Shown: positions 34,203 through 43,811, numbered from the stretch's first letter. The stretch: 64,000 nt of DNA from Blautia hominis (GCA_002270465.1 NQOF01000002.1:806001-870000); one strand, 5' to 3'. A program made the numbers and translations. Notes: generated by a model from the letters alone, not told the origin.

Positions 34203-34414
34203 AGCGAACCTCCTTTCAGAGAGATATTATATCTTGCTTTGAGGTGGCATGTTTAATCGTTCTTGCGGTTTTTTAGTCAGGGCAGAAGTTGTCGAAATTT
34301 TATGGAGATAAAAGCTGAATTTCTTACACTTATCTGATATAATAAAAGATATAGAACACGGATGTTTTGCGGCTCTTATAGGTGACAGGACAGAGAAAAA
34401 ACGGAGGTGCCGGG

Positions 34415-34681
34415 ATGATTGGAATTGTTATTATTGGTGTTATGATTGCAGTCTGGGGGATAGCTGCTGTTATAAGCGGGAAACTGCCGTTTATCAGCCG
34501 GTATCATGGAGTCGAAAAGATTCCCCTTCATTCCCGCATAGAAGGCGGAGCTGCCTTGTTTGTAGGAATTGTTATGACGGCTCAATATTTTATGCTGCTG
34601 CAGCCAGTTACGATCATGGTTATTATCTTAATGATCTGTATCACTGCGTTTGTTCTTGAAATAGCTTTAAAGGTATTGTAA
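34415..34681 (+). CDS. Small two-to-three-helix membrane protein
   Basis: 88 residues. ATG 34415 follows GGAGGTG; the extended frame from 34382 is less likely. Helices lie at about 2-22 and 45-85, with a short cytoplasmic or extracellular loop (KLPFISRYHGVEKIP). It resembles DUF3784-type small membrane proteins of Firmicutes, but I cannot confirm the family. It is a single gene with no evident partner. Confidence 0.6.
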   Translation: MIGIVIIGVMIAVWGIAAVISGKLPFISRYHGVEKIPLHSRIEGGAALFVGIVMTAQYFMLLQPVTIMVIILMICITAFVLEIALKVL

Positions 34682-34753
34682 CATACCGGTCTTATTAACG
34701 GACTGCACTGCGTGCAGCAGCCGTGTCACAGGTTCCATTTCTTAAAATCTATA

Positions 34754-34778
34754 AGCGCTGACTGATATTGTCGGCGCT
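34754..34778 (+). other. Hairpin in a gene-poor gap
   Basis: The 243 bp gap at 34682-34924 holds a 9 bp stem (AGCGCTGAC with GTCGGCGCT, one G-U) and a 6 bp CTGCAC/GTGCAG hairpin upstream. Neither has a T-run. No gene is seen. They may be part of the 3' end of the small membrane protein transcript. Confidence 0.3.
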
Positions 34779-34850
34779 GCAGGTTTCTGCATTGATTTCC
34801 ATGATAACATTATCTATATAGATTGTGAAGGCAATTGCTTCAAATATTTC

Positions 34851-34908
34851 TTGACAGCAGCAGTCGTTGATGATAGTATGAGAACAAATAGACAGACAGT
34901 CGGTCTGT
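34851..34908 (+). promoter_or_regulatory. Promoter and operator of the TetR gene
   Basis: TTGACA (34851-34856), 17 bp, TAGTAT (34874-34879). An inverted repeat ACAGAC-N5-GTCTGT (34892-34908) covers the transcription start region, as expected for TetR autorepression. Confidence 0.8.
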
Positions 34909-34924
34909 AGAGAGGGAGAGTATT

Positions 34925-35566
34925 ATGCGTGTAGTCAAAGAAGCCGGCGAAAGAAAAAATGAGATATTAGATGCAGCAGCAGCGCTGTTCGCTCTGAAAG
35001 GGTTTGACAATACCAGTACGAACGAGATCCTGGAGGCAGTAGGGATTGCCAGGGGGACACTTTACCATCATTTTAAGTCAAAAGAAGATATTATGGATGC
35101 TATTATAGAAAGACAAAGTGAAAGGATGCTGTCACAGGCCCGCAGGATCGCAGAAGACAAGGGGATTCCTGTTGAGGAGCGTATGCTGCGGGTTGTCATG
35201 GCTCTGCGTCTGGAAGAGACGGAAGGGGCGGGAGGAAAAGGCATGATCGAACATCTGCACCGGCCTCAGAATGCACTGATGCATCAGAAGTCAAAAAAGG
35301 TCATCATGGGTCAGGTTCCCCCTATCCTGGCCATCGTTCTGACAGACGGAATCGAACAGGGGCTATTTGATACCCCTTATCCATTGGAATGTATGGAAAT
35401 GGTGGTCGCATATCTGAATACTATGCTGGATGACGGCGTGGTAGAACTGACTGAGGAACAGCGCATGGACCGCATAAAAGCGTTTGTTTTCCATTTGGAG
35501 CGGCTTCTCGGTACAGAGAAAGGACGGCTTGCTTACATTATGAAAATGTTTGCAGACGGGGAATAA
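34925..35566 (+). CDS. TetR-family regulator
   Basis: 213 residues. The N-terminal TetR HTH (about 10-57: ILDAAAALFALKGFDNTSTNEILEAVGIARGTLYHHFKSKEDI) is a clear match; the C-terminal ligand domain is helical and divergent. GAGAGGGAG precedes the ATG. The gene heads a TetR-permease-ATPase operon and probably represses it from the operator at 34892-34908. Confidence 0.9.
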   Translation: MRVVKEAGERKNEILDAAAALFALKGFDNTSTNEILEAVGIARGTLYHHFKSKEDIMDAIIERQSERMLSQARRIAEDKGIPVEERMLRVVMALRLEETEGAGGKGMIEHLHRPQNALMHQKSKKVIMGQVPPILAIVLTDGIEQGLFDTPYPLECMEMVVAYLNTMLDDGVVELTEEQRMDRIKAFVFHLERLLGTEKGRLAYIMKMFADGE

Positions 35567-35613
35567 GAGTAAGCGGATGAAGTCCGATCATTTGCTGGAA
35601 AACAGAGGTGTAT

Positions 35614-37932
35614 ATGAATCATAAAATTATCCGGAGAGATATTACAGGAAATAAAATAATATCCTTCATCACAGTGTTATTTATTGCCGCTGCGGCTATG
35701 CTTTTGTCACTGGCAGGGATTCTTGTCATTCATCTTTTCGGGTCTATTGATTCGCTTATGAAAGATGCGAAAACCCCGCATTTTATGCAGATGCATGCAG
35801 GGGATATTGATTTTGAGGAGTTAGAGAGATTTGCACAGGCCAATGGGGATGTAGAGGATTTTCAAGTCCTGGAATTTCTAAATGTGAACAACGAAAAAAT
35901 CAGGCTGGGAGAGAATTCCCTGACAGCCAGTGTGCAGGATAACGGTTTCAGTGTACAGAGCAGCCGGTTTGATTTTCTGCTGGATGAAACAAACAAGCCG
36001 GTGCAGCCAAAAGACGGGGAACTGTTTGTTCCGGTCAGTTATAACAGAGATGGAACTGCAAAAGTAGGTGACAAGGCGGTTGTGGACGGAAAGACCTTTG
36101 TGGTAGCCGGTTTTGTCCGGGACTCCCAGATGAATTCTACACTGGCCTCCTCTAAAAGGTTTCTTGTGAGCGCAGGAGATTATAGACAGATGAGGGAGTC
36201 CGGCAGCGTGGAATATCTGATTGAATTCCGTCTGAAGGATTTGTCTGATCTGAGCGGTTTTGAGGCTGCCTACAGTGCTTCGGAACTGCCGGCTAACGGG
36301 CCGACTCTCACCTGGCCGCTTTTTCGGATGATCAGCGCAGTTTCCGACGGAATCATGATCGCGGTCATTCTGCTGGTCAGTGTGCTTGTCATTTTCATTT
36401 CTCTGCTCTGTATACGTTTTACACTGCTGGCAAAAATTGAGGATGATTATCGGGAAATCGGAGTAATGAAAGCGATCGGTATCCGTGTGTCGGATATCCG
36501 CAGTATTTATCTGTCTGTCTATGCTGTTCTTGCTGCAGTAGGATGCGGGGCGGGGTTCCTTTTGTCTCTGGTGTTTAGTGGGCCATTGCAGGAGAGTATC
36601 CGCGTAAATCTGGGAGAGAGCGGAAAAGACACACTTTCCTTGCTGGCGGGTATAGTTGGAATTTTGCTCCTATTCTTTTTCATCCTTTTCTGTATTAACA
36701 GAATACTGAAAAAATTCCACAGAATATCAGCAGTCCAGGCGATCCGCCAGGGAGCGGAGCAGGAAAAAGTGTATGGCACAAAGAAATGCAAGCTGTCCAA
36801 AAACAGATGGCTCAGCACCAACCTGTTTTTAGGAGTAAAAGATATATTAGCCAGAAAGCGGCTGTATATCACGATACTGCTTGTGATCATACTGTCATGT
36901 TTTATTATGGTGGTACCGCAGAATCTGTATCATACCATTTCAGACAGCAGTTTCATTACTTATCTTGGGGTGGGGCGCTGCAATCTTCGTATGGATATAC
37001 AGCAGACGGATAAGATAGAAGAAAAGGCCGTGAATGTAGGAGAGTATCTGGAACAGGACACGGCAGTTGAGACCTATGCGGTCTTTGTGACCGAGATCTT
37101 CAGTTTAGAACAGAAAGACGGAACAACAGAACATATAAAGGTTGAACTTGGAAACCATGGAGTGTTTCCTCTGCAATACGCCCAGGGTAAGATGCCTTCC
37201 TCTGCTGATGAGCTTGCCTTATCCGTGCTCTATGCAAAGGAGCTGGGAAAAGAAGTTGGTGATGAGATAACGCTTCTCACAGACGAAGGGGAAAAACATC
37301 TGACTGTCTGTGGCATTTATTCAGACATTACCAATGGAGGGAAAACAGCAAAGGCGGCTTTTACACCGGGGACCCAGGAAACTGCCCGGAGTACCGTCTG
37401 TGTGAATTTAAGAGAGCCGGATCTGCTTTCGGAAAAGATTTCGGAATATGGGGATACATTCCCATATGCAAAAGTTTCCGGTATTGAAACATATGTATCA
37501 CAGACCTTTGGGCAGACGCTTCGTTCGGTAAAAACAGCATCTGTGGGAGCTGCTTTTGTGGCTGTGGCTGTTACCCTTTTGGTTATCCTGTTGTTTATAA
37601 AGCTTTTGATATCCAAAGACAGATATTCCATAGCAGTATTAAAATCAATGGGATATACGGACTCGGATATTTCCATGCAATATGTCTGGAGGTCAGCGGC
37701 AGTGATGCTTTTGGGGATTCTGCTGGGAACCATACTTGCCGGGACACTGGGGGAAAGAATGGCAGGTGCCGCAATTTCCTCCCTGGGAGCAGCAGCCTTT
37801 CAATTTACAGTCAATCCTCTGTCTGCATTTGTATTATCACCGGCAATTTTGATCTTTGCAGCGTTAACAGCAACCATAATAGGTACAGCTAAGGCGGGAA
37901 ATGTATGTATTTCCCAATCAATAAAGGAGTAG
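35614..37932 (+). CDS. FtsX-type ABC transporter permease, two-module
   Basis: 772 residues. One N-terminal helix, a large extracytoplasmic domain (about 50-235), three helices, then a second similar module (helix at about 415, extracytoplasmic domain to about 635, three helices). This is the duplicated FtsX/MacB_PCD layout of lipoprotein- or peptide-handling exporters. ATG 35614 follows AGAGGTG. Only three bases separate it from the ATPase gene. Confidence 0.85.
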   Translation: MNHKIIRRDITGNKIISFITVLFIAAAAMLLSLAGILVIHLFGSIDSLMKDAKTPHFMQMHAGDIDFEELERFAQANGDVEDFQVLEFLNVNNEKIRLGENSLTASVQDNGFSVQSSRFDFLLDETNKPVQPKDGELFVPVSYNRDGTAKVGDKAVVDGKTFVVAGFVRDSQMNSTLASSKRFLVSAGDYRQMRESGSVEYLIEFRLKDLSDLSGFEAAYSASELPANGPTLTWPLFRMISAVSDGIMIAVILLVSVLVIFISLLCIRFTLLAKIEDDYREIGVMKAIGIRVSDIRSIYLSVYAVLAAVGCGAGFLLSLVFSGPLQESIRVNLGESGKDTLSLLAGIVGILLLFFFILFCINRILKKFHRISAVQAIRQGAEQEKVYGTKKCKLSKNRWLSTNLFLGVKDILARKRLYITILLVIILSCFIMVVPQNLYHTISDSSFITYLGVGRCNLRMDIQQTDKIEEKAVNVGEYLEQDTAVETYAVFVTEIFSLEQKDGTTEHIKVELGNHGVFPLQYAQGKMPSSADELALSVLYAKELGKEVGDEITLLTDEGEKHLTVCGIYSDITNGGKTAKAAFTPGTQETARSTVCVNLREPDLLSEKISEYGDTFPYAKVSGIETYVSQTFGQTLRSVKTASVGAAFVAVAVTLLVILLFIKLLISKDRYSIAVLKSMGYTDSDISMQYVWRSAAVMLLGILLGTILAGTLGERMAGAAISSLGAAAFQFTVNPLSAFVLSPAILIFAALTATIIGTAKAGNVCISQSIKE

Positions 37933-37935
37933 TGA

Positions 37936-38694
37936 ATGGAGCATTTATTATATGGAAAAGAAATCGTAAAATCTTATGGGGAAGGCAGGGAAGAGCATAT
38001 TGTGCTGGATAGTGTGTCTCTGGAAATCGAAAAAGGTGAATTTGTTTCGGTCATGGGTCCATCCGGGTCGGGAAAATCCACCCTTCTCTATACGCTGAGC
38101 GGTATGGATCCCGCTTACAGTGGATCCGTAGTGTTTGACGGCTGCCGGTTGTCAGGTCTGAAGGAGGATGCTTTATCGGATCTGCGCAGGAACAGGATGG
38201 GATTTGTCTTTCAGCAGCCGGCCTTTTTGAAGAATCTGAACCTTTTAGATAATATTATCCTGCCTGCCATGCGGGATAATCGCAGAAATGTCAGAGCCGT
38301 GACGTTAAAAGCAAAGAACCTTATGAAAAAGGTGGGTATAGAAGAACTGGAAGAAAGAGACATCACCCAGGTATCCGGGGGCCAGCTTCAGAGGGCTGGT
38401 ATATGCAGGGCGCTTATGAGTGAACCGGATATCATTTTCGGAGATGAGCCTACAGGTGCGTTAAATTCCAAGTCTGCACAGGAAATAATGGCACTTTTAA
38501 AAGAAATCAATGCGGAAGGCACCGCGGTCCTTGTGGTCACCCATGACGCAAAGGTGGCGGCAAAAACCAGGCGTGTACTTTTTATGCAGGACGGAAAGAT
38601 CGTCAGTGAATTGAAATTTGAGAATGAAAAAACAGAAAACTATGACAAACGGGAAGATATCATCATGAAACGGATGCAGCAAATTGGCATTTAG
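37936..38694 (+). CDS. MacB/LolD-type ABC ATPase
   Basis: 252 residues. Walker A is GPSGSGKST, the Q-loop FQQPAF, the signature VSGGQLQRAGICRAL and Walker B IIFGDEPTGALN. The final N replaces the usual D of the D-loop (GALD), a change often tolerated. A C-terminal tail after residue 225 is charged and specific to this protein. It pairs with the upstream FtsX-type permease under TetR control. Confidence 0.88.
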   Translation: MEHLLYGKEIVKSYGEGREEHIVLDSVSLEIEKGEFVSVMGPSGSGKSTLLYTLSGMDPAYSGSVVFDGCRLSGLKEDALSDLRRNRMGFVFQQPAFLKNLNLLDNIILPAMRDNRRNVRAVTLKAKNLMKKVGIEELEERDITQVSGGQLQRAGICRALMSEPDIIFGDEPTGALNSKSAQEIMALLKEINAEGTAVLVVTHDAKVAAKTRRVLFMQDGKIVSELKFENEKTENYDKREDIIMKRMQQIGI

Positions 38695-38739
38695 GTTTCG
38701 GGCAGTCTGTAAAGGCTGCCTGGAAAAGAAAATGAGCGT

Positions 38740-38790
38740 TCCACAACTATTCGCGAAATGTCCATTTTACGAATAGTTGTGGACTTTTTT
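38740..38790 (+). terminator. Strong terminator after the ABC operon
   Basis: A perfect 14 bp stem (TCCACAACTATTCG at 38740-38753 with 38770-38783), a 16 nt loop and T6 at 38785-38790. A smaller GGCAG/CTGCC hairpin precedes it at 38701-38720. Confidence 0.85.
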
Positions 38791-38855
38791 GTCCGGATGG
38801 GCTATAATTAGGTAAATTCGCTGCCAAGAACTTAATCATAATGAGGTGTAAATTC

Positions 38856-39926
38856 ATGGAGAAAAAAAACATCAGCTATCACGAGAAAAAATATATTGAT
38901 AACAATATCCGTCTCAGAAATATTCTGGCGGAGCTTCCTCCGTATGTACAGGATTTCTGCAGAGGCCGCCAGACAACGCTTAGTATGCAGACCCAGATTG
39001 CATATTGTTATGATCTAAAGATATTTTTTCAATTCCTTACAACTGCAAATCCCGTTTTGAAAAATTCGGATCTTCGCAGTATATCCCTTGCTGTACTGGA
39101 AAATCTTCGTCCCACCGATATTGAAGAATTTCAGAATTATCTGAAAGTTTATGAAAGTCAAAATACAGGCGAGGCAATGACAAACGGTGAAATTGGTATA
39201 TCAAGAAAGATTTCTGCGTTAAGGAGCTTGTTTGACTATCTCTATAAACATGAAATGGTTAAAAATAATCCAACCCGCATTGTGGACGTCCCAAAAGTTC
39301 ACGAAAAAGCCATAATCCAACTGGATCCTGACGAAATCGCTATGATCTTAGATTCTATGGAGGAATTCAGTGACAATTTGACACCTCACCAAAAGGGCTA
39401 TTATTTAAAGACAAAAACGCGTGATATTGCGATCATTACCCTCTTTCTCGGTACAGGCCTGCGCGTGTCTGAGTGTGTGGGACTGGATATTTCGGATGTC
39501 AATTTTAAAAACAGTGGTCTCCGTGTCATACGAAAAGGCGGAAATGAGAAAATTGTTTATTTTGGTGAGGAAGTAGAGATTGCCCTTCTGAATTATCTGG
39601 AGGAAAGAGAAAATCTGGAGACAAAGCCGGGCCATGAAAATGCACTCTTCCTCTCCCTCCAGGGAACCCGTCTCAGTGTCAGGGCTACGGAGAAGATGGT
39701 AAAAAAATACACGCAGCCCATTATCACAAATAAAAAAATCACACCCCATAAGCTGCGCTCTACTTACGGTACTGCCCTTTACGAAGAGACGGGGGATATC
39801 TACCTTGTGGCGGACGTTCTGGGACATAAAAGTGTGTCCACAACACAGAAACATTACGCTAAACTGAAAGACTCCAGAAGGCGGGCTGCGGCAAGTGCGG
39901 TAAGGTTAAGGGAAAAAGAACAATGA
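38856..39926 (+). CDS. Tyrosine recombinase (XerC/XerD-like integrase)
   Basis: 356 residues. A SAM-like core-binding domain (about 20-145) is followed by the catalytic domain with GTGLRVSE (Arg near 203), HKLRSTYG (His/Arg near 298-301), GHKS (His near 323) and HYAKL (Tyr near 333). The catalytic set looks complete. ATG 38856 follows GAGGTG. Composition is more AT-rich than upstream genes. It overlaps an AraC gene by 4 bp and lacks excisionase, replication or conjugation genes nearby, so it is an orphan or a cellular Xer paralogue. Confidence 0.87.
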   Translation: MEKKNISYHEKKYIDNNIRLRNILAELPPYVQDFCRGRQTTLSMQTQIAYCYDLKIFFQFLTTANPVLKNSDLRSISLAVLENLRPTDIEEFQNYLKVYESQNTGEAMTNGEIGISRKISALRSLFDYLYKHEMVKNNPTRIVDVPKVHEKAIIQLDPDEIAMILDSMEEFSDNLTPHQKGYYLKTKTRDIAIITLFLGTGLRVSECVGLDISDVNFKNSGLRVIRKGGNEKIVYFGEEVEIALLNYLEERENLETKPGHENALFLSLQGTRLSVRATEKMVKKYTQPIITNKKITPHKLRSTYGTALYEETGDIYLVADVLGHKSVSTTQKHYAKLKDSRRRAAASAVRLREKEQ

Positions 39927-40771
39927 GTGTCAGAGTAATGATAAATAAAGGCAGTTTGCTGCATATATCCAAAGACAGGGAAATACTGATCCGGGAAGAG
40001 AATTTTGCATACCTGCTTCCCTGTGATAAATTAAAAAATATCATATCGAATTTTACAATTACTTTTCCCAATAGAACGATCATTTCAGATGATTATACGA
40101 TTATGCCTCATGGCAGCGTTACACTTGTACTCTTCTATTATCAGACTGAACTTTACAGCCTTTTGTTTGGGCCGGCTACAAAGTCAGTCAAGGTAGGTAA
40201 TATTGCCAATAAATGTGACAGTATCTTCATTGTTGAATTTCAGCCGGCAGGATTTTACCCTTTAAAAAAGATAAATCAAAATGAACTGACCGATAAGATC
40301 ATACCCTTTTCCATGATGGATACTTCTCTGGATACGGCAATGAAAAAGATTTTTAGAACTTCTTTATCTGTAGATGAGTTGCTTTATAAATTTGAAAAAA
40401 TAATTCTGCAAAGTATTCTTTTTCAATACCCGAAAGAGCTTGCGCATGCCATCAAAGTCATCATCCAAACGGAAGGGACGATGGCTTCTGCTGACATTTC
40501 AGAAAAGATTTTTTACTGCCCAAGACATTTAAACCGATTATTCAATGTACATCTCGGTATCAGTATGAAATCTTTTTCCCGATTGGTGAGGATAAATAAA
40601 TCTTTTCAGCTTCTGAATGAAAAGTCAAATTCATTGGCTTCTATATGTGAGAAACTGGGATATTATGATGTCTCCCACTTTGTTAAAGATTTTAAGTTGG
40701 TATGTAATATTACACCTCAGCAATACAGAACCAATATGTCCGATTTTTACAATGAAATAGCAAAATTCTAA
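39923..40771 (+). CDS. AraC-family regulator coupled to the integrase
   Basis: 282 residues. The N-terminal half is a beta-rich sensor with MPHGSVTLVLFYYQ and IFIVEFQPAGFYPL, as in AraC proteins with a DUF6597-like domain. The C-terminal HTH pair spans about 185-275 (ISEKIFYCPRHLNRLFNVHLG; ICEKLGYYDVSHFVKDFKLVCNITPQQYR). It starts within the integrase stop (ATGA) and is followed by a VOC protein. AT-rich codon use sets it apart from the neighbouring exporter genes. Confidence 0.83.
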   Translation: MSVRVMINKGSLLHISKDREILIREENFAYLLPCDKLKNIISNFTITFPNRTIISDDYTIMPHGSVTLVLFYYQTELYSLLFGPATKSVKVGNIANKCDSIFIVEFQPAGFYPLKKINQNELTDKIIPFSMMDTSLDTAMKKIFRTSLSVDELLYKFEKIILQSILFQYPKELAHAIKVIIQTEGTMASADISEKIFYCPRHLNRLFNVHLGISMKSFSRLVRINKSFQLLNEKSNSLASICEKLGYYDVSHFVKDFKLVCNITPQQYRTNMSDFYNEIAKF

Positions 40772-40818
40772 GTCTATAATATTTCTGTAATGATAAAACA
40801 GAAAGAGAGGATTTTGAA

Positions 40819-41226
40819 ATGAAATTTAATGAAACAACAATCCGTGTTCTGGTACGAAAAGATTATGGAGCGTGCTATGACTTTTACACAGAGAAGATCG
40901 GCTTGACTGCAGTTTGGGGTGACAGAAACGGACCTTACACTTCTTTTGCCACAAGTATCCAGGAAAAACCTTGCTTTGCTATCTTTTCGGGAGATGCTAT
41001 GCCTATGTTCCAAGGGTATGAACAGCCAAATGGCAGCACACAGCCGGATACGGTCGTGGCGGTCATTCCCACGCTTGATCTAGACGCGGACTATTTACGT
41101 CTTAAAGAGGCGGGTGTTATGTTTCTGGGCGAACCTCAATACATTGAAGCATGGGGGATGCGCTGTACCTATTTTAGAGACCCTGAGGGAAATCTGTTTG
41201 AATTGAATGATGCCAACAACGTATAA
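40819..41226 (+). CDS. VOC superfamily protein (glyoxalase/bleomycin-resistance fold)
   Basis: 135 residues with two beta-alpha-beta-beta-beta modules: TTIRVLVRKDYGACYDFYTEKIGL in module 1 and a C-terminal YFRDPEGNLFELNDAN typical of VOC proteins. Possible metal ligands are few, so a binding or resistance role is as likely as catalysis. GAGAGGA precedes the ATG. It probably forms a unit with the upstream AraC regulator. Confidence 0.83.
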   Translation: MKFNETTIRVLVRKDYGACYDFYTEKIGLTAVWGDRNGPYTSFATSIQEKPCFAIFSGDAMPMFQGYEQPNGSTQPDTVVAVIPTLDLDADYLRLKEAGVMFLGEPQYIEAWGMRCTYFRDPEGNLFELNDANNV

Positions 41227-41366
41227 CAGCGGGAACAGATAAAAAGAATCAGAATGGGGTTGTCGGGAAATGAAATTCACATACTATATATTGCGTCAGG
41301 CTATGAAGTCGGTTGGGGATATATAATATGGATGATTCATTTTCCGACAGCCCCGGTTATTTTTCA

Positions 41367-42350
41367 TTACATTGGCTTCAGGTTTTTTTCTAATCGGGCA
41401 GTCATCCATGTCAATCGCTTAAGTTTACCATCTTCTGTCTTAGCATCTAAATATGCCCGTGTATAAGTCTTTTTTACAGAAGGGGACATTGCTTGAAAAT
41501 TGGCATAAGCTGCTTCATTTTGTTTTAATAACTCTCCCACCATTTCAATCTGTTCCTCTGTTATTGCGGAAGGTTTTCCGGCATTGTCCCACTGGCCGTT
41601 TTTCATGGCCTCCTCTATTTTTTCTCTTCCGAATTCGGTCATCAGGCCGCGTTCCTCTAAACTATTGACCAGTGCCTTATTTTTTTCGGACCATTTGCTG
41701 TTTTTACGGCGCAAAGAAAAATATTTCACATATGATTTATCATCAACACGTTTCATAACTCCGTCAATCCAGCCATAACATAAAGCCTCTTCAAGGGCTT
41801 CTTGCGCTTTTAAGGTTTTAATCTCCTTGGTTTTTCCGAAAAGCAGCCAGACACCTTCACTGGACCGGCTGTTTTGGGACAACCATATTCTGAATTCATC
41901 ACGTGTTTTAAAGTAAAGTGGATTATCCATACTCAATACCTCCTTGATCTTGTACCGGCACTCGCTGCACTCCGCGTCATGGAAAGAAATGATACCTCCG
42001 CACTTGGGACAGGTGTATGCCGCTTTTTGCTGCTCCAGGAATACGTTAAGGCCCAGTCCCTGTACTGCCCTGCTGTTTGCCATAAGACTGCTGTGATAAC
42101 GGGTATTGTAGCTTTTTTCCAGCGCTTTTACCTGCTTACATGGATACAAGGCACATTCAAAGCAATAAGACAGACCTTTTTCTTTGATACAATCTTTGAT
42201 CCTGCATTTTCTGCAATGCTCGGGTTTTCCCCGGTCACCTTTTATACAGCCTTCACAGGGTTTTTTGTGATAACAGTGTTTATAGCAAACCATGCAATTC
42301 ATTCCGCAGGGCGCAAACATGGCAGGCTCTATTTTTTCCGGCATCTTCAT
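41367..42350 (-). CDS. DUF3795-like cysteine-rich domain fused to YdeI/OmpD-associated domain
   Basis: 327 residues. Residues 1-140 carry cysteine clusters (CGMNCMVCYKHC; CEGC; CRKC; CFECALYPC; and a zinc ribbon CPKCGG..CSECRYK), matching DUF3795-type proteins. Residues 141-327 start MDNPLYFKTRDEFRIWLSQN and match the YdeI/bacteriocin-protection family. The junction contains an ideal internal AAGGAGGT seven bases before an ATG at 41930, so the second domain can be translated alone. This looks like a fusion of two formerly adjacent genes. Function unknown; metal binding is likely. Confidence 0.8.
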   Translation of the reverse strand: MKMPEKIEPAMFAPCGMNCMVCYKHCYHKKPCEGCIKGDRGKPEHCRKCRIKDCIKEKGLSYCFECALYPCKQVKALEKSYNTRYHSSLMANSRAVQGLGLNVFLEQQKAAYTCPKCGGIISFHDAECSECRYKIKEVLSMDNPLYFKTRDEFRIWLSQNSRSSEGVWLLFGKTKEIKTLKAQEALEEALCYGWIDGVMKRVDDKSYVKYFSLRRKNSKWSEKNKALVNSLEERGLMTEFGREKIEEAMKNGQWDNAGKPSAITEEQIEMVGELLKQNEAAYANFQAMSPSVKKTYTRAYLDAKTEDGKLKRLTWMTARLEKNLKPM

Positions 42351-42485
42351 TTTTATTCGCTCCTTATTTAAAAAGACATGAACATATATTTCTGATATTT
42401 GTCCATGCCTTCTTTTCTTTGCAGCTTACTGCAATACTATTTTACCAAAATAAATACGCCAACTGTATGTCATGTTTGTTTTTAC

Positions 42486-43232
42486 TTATCCCAGAAACCT
42501 GCGGATGGTTATGGCTGCCTGTTCCGCATTGGAATGAATGGCCGGATGGCCGCCCTCTGGGAAAACACAGATCTCTGCTCCTGTTTCACTGGCTATTGTA
42601 CGGTATTCCGCCTGTAAGTCCTCTCTGGCCATTTCATCCCCTTCACTGCCCATAAGCAGAAGCGGAACCTGCAGGCTGGTCAGGGATTTGGAGAATAATG
42701 GAAGTTTCTTTTCGGCACACTGCGTCAATGCCCTGGTATCCATATCCACGATACGCTCCCAGTCTTCGCCCTGACACCATCGGTAAAATTCTACTGCCAT
42801 GGCATCCTTCTTAGCGTTTATCCGCTCTTTTATCAGGTTTGCAGAAAAATCGTCTGCTAATGTCCGGCCATCAAAACTGTCGGCTACTACCCTGCCGATC
42901 AGGCCCGGGCGTTTTAATGCAGCATTGATAGCGACCCACGCACCACCGCTTGTCCCCACAAGATTTACCCGGCCAAGCTTTAGATGTTCCAGTAATGCAA
43001 TGGTCTGTTCGGCTTCCTCCATCCAGAGTTCCGGGGGAAATTCCTCCAGGCGGTCTGAATTTCCGTGGCCCAGAAAGTCTATGAGAATGATATGGTATGT
43101 ATCCTCATATAGAGGGAGCAAAGGCTCGAACATTCTGGAAGATGCTGTATTGCCGTGCAGGAATAACACAGGTTTTCCTTTTCCCGTTTCTGTGTAATAA
43201 ATTTTTTTTGACTGATAATAGAAATATGACAT
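42486..43232 (-). CDS. Alpha/beta hydrolase
   Basis: 248 residues with a canonical fold: oxyanion-hole HGNTAS near residue 26, a nucleophile elbow GTSGG (Ser near 95), an aspartate near 197 (LLMGSEGDE) and a histidine in EGGHPAIH near 228. There is no signal peptide, so it is cytoplasmic. The ribosome site AGGAGG is eight bases before the ATG. It could be an esterase or C-C hydrolase; the substrate is unknown. Confidence 0.85.
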   Translation of the reverse strand: MSYFYYQSKKIYYTETGKGKPVLFLHGNTASSRMFEPLLPLYEDTYHIILIDFLGHGNSDRLEEFPPELWMEEAEQTIALLEHLKLGRVNLVGTSGGAWVAINAALKRPGLIGRVVADSFDGRTLADDFSANLIKERINAKKDAMAVEFYRWCQGEDWERIVDMDTRALTQCAEKKLPLFSKSLTSLQVPLLLMGSEGDEMAREDLQAEYRTIASETGAEICVFPEGGHPAIHSNAEQAAITIRRFLG

Positions 43233-43486
43233 AGTCTGCCTCCTAATCGTTTCTCTGTTTTTGGTTTTCTGATCTGATTAGCAAGGCTTGTAAACACCAA
43301 CACCTTGCTGTTAGTGTTTTGTGATCCAAATTCCCATAGTTTGCAACCTCCGTTCTTAATATGTTCTCAGTATACCATAGAATCATGGGAATTCCACTTA
43401 AACTTACTTATTATGTATGAGCACACTTTGGCCCGGGAAACGTATCTATATAAATTTACCGTATGCGTTATGTTCTGTAAAGCGAT
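43233..43486 (-). other. Intergenic region upstream of the hydrolase
   Basis: 254 bp between two minus-strand genes. It contains a weak AAACAC/GTGTTT inverted repeat near 43291-43320 and AT-rich DNA. I see no gene and no convincing promoter match. Confidence 0.25.
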
Positions 43487-43741
43487 TCATTTAAAGGTAT
43501 CACTAAAACATTTCAGTTCGCACTTAACTTTATCAGACAACTGATTGTATTCAATATCATCAATTGCACCTTGAAGCGTGTATAAATGAACTAAGCAGAC
43601 ATTGGGAAAGTGCATTTTTAAGCGAATGAATGCTTCTTTACTGCCAATCTGTATCAATTCTTCTGTGGAACAGATACCAACTGATTTTAGTTTCTTTTCA
43701 ATTTCATTTCCAATATTACGCATAGAAGTTAGTTTTGCCAC
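43487..43741 (-). CDS. TfoX C-terminal-domain protein
   Basis: 84 residues beginning at GTG 43741 with AAAGGAT upstream. The whole protein is a TfoX_C helix-hairpin-helix-like domain (LTSMRNIGNEIEKKLKSVGICSTEELIQIGSKEAFIRL). The N-terminal TfoX domain of competence regulators is absent, as in many stand-alone Firmicute versions. It may bind DNA; its function is not known. It has its own promoter. Confidence 0.83.
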   Translation of the reverse strand: MAKLTSMRNIGNEIEKKLKSVGICSTEELIQIGSKEAFIRLKMHFPNVCLVHLYTLQGAIDDIEYNQLSDKVKCELKCFSDTFK

Positions 43742-43811
43742 TATATCACATCCTTTCGCTCTTTTGCCAAATGCAAAAAGCTATTTTTTTCTACAAGTGA
43801 TCTTCTCCGTT

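Noticed and set aside
34754-34778. Small RNA gene in the 34.7 kb gap
   Set aside because: Hairpins are present, but there is no promoter and no terminator T-run to define a transcript.
38856-41226. Prophage or integrative element
   Set aside because: A single integrase without excisionase, replication, structural or transfer genes, and no flanking att repeats seen.
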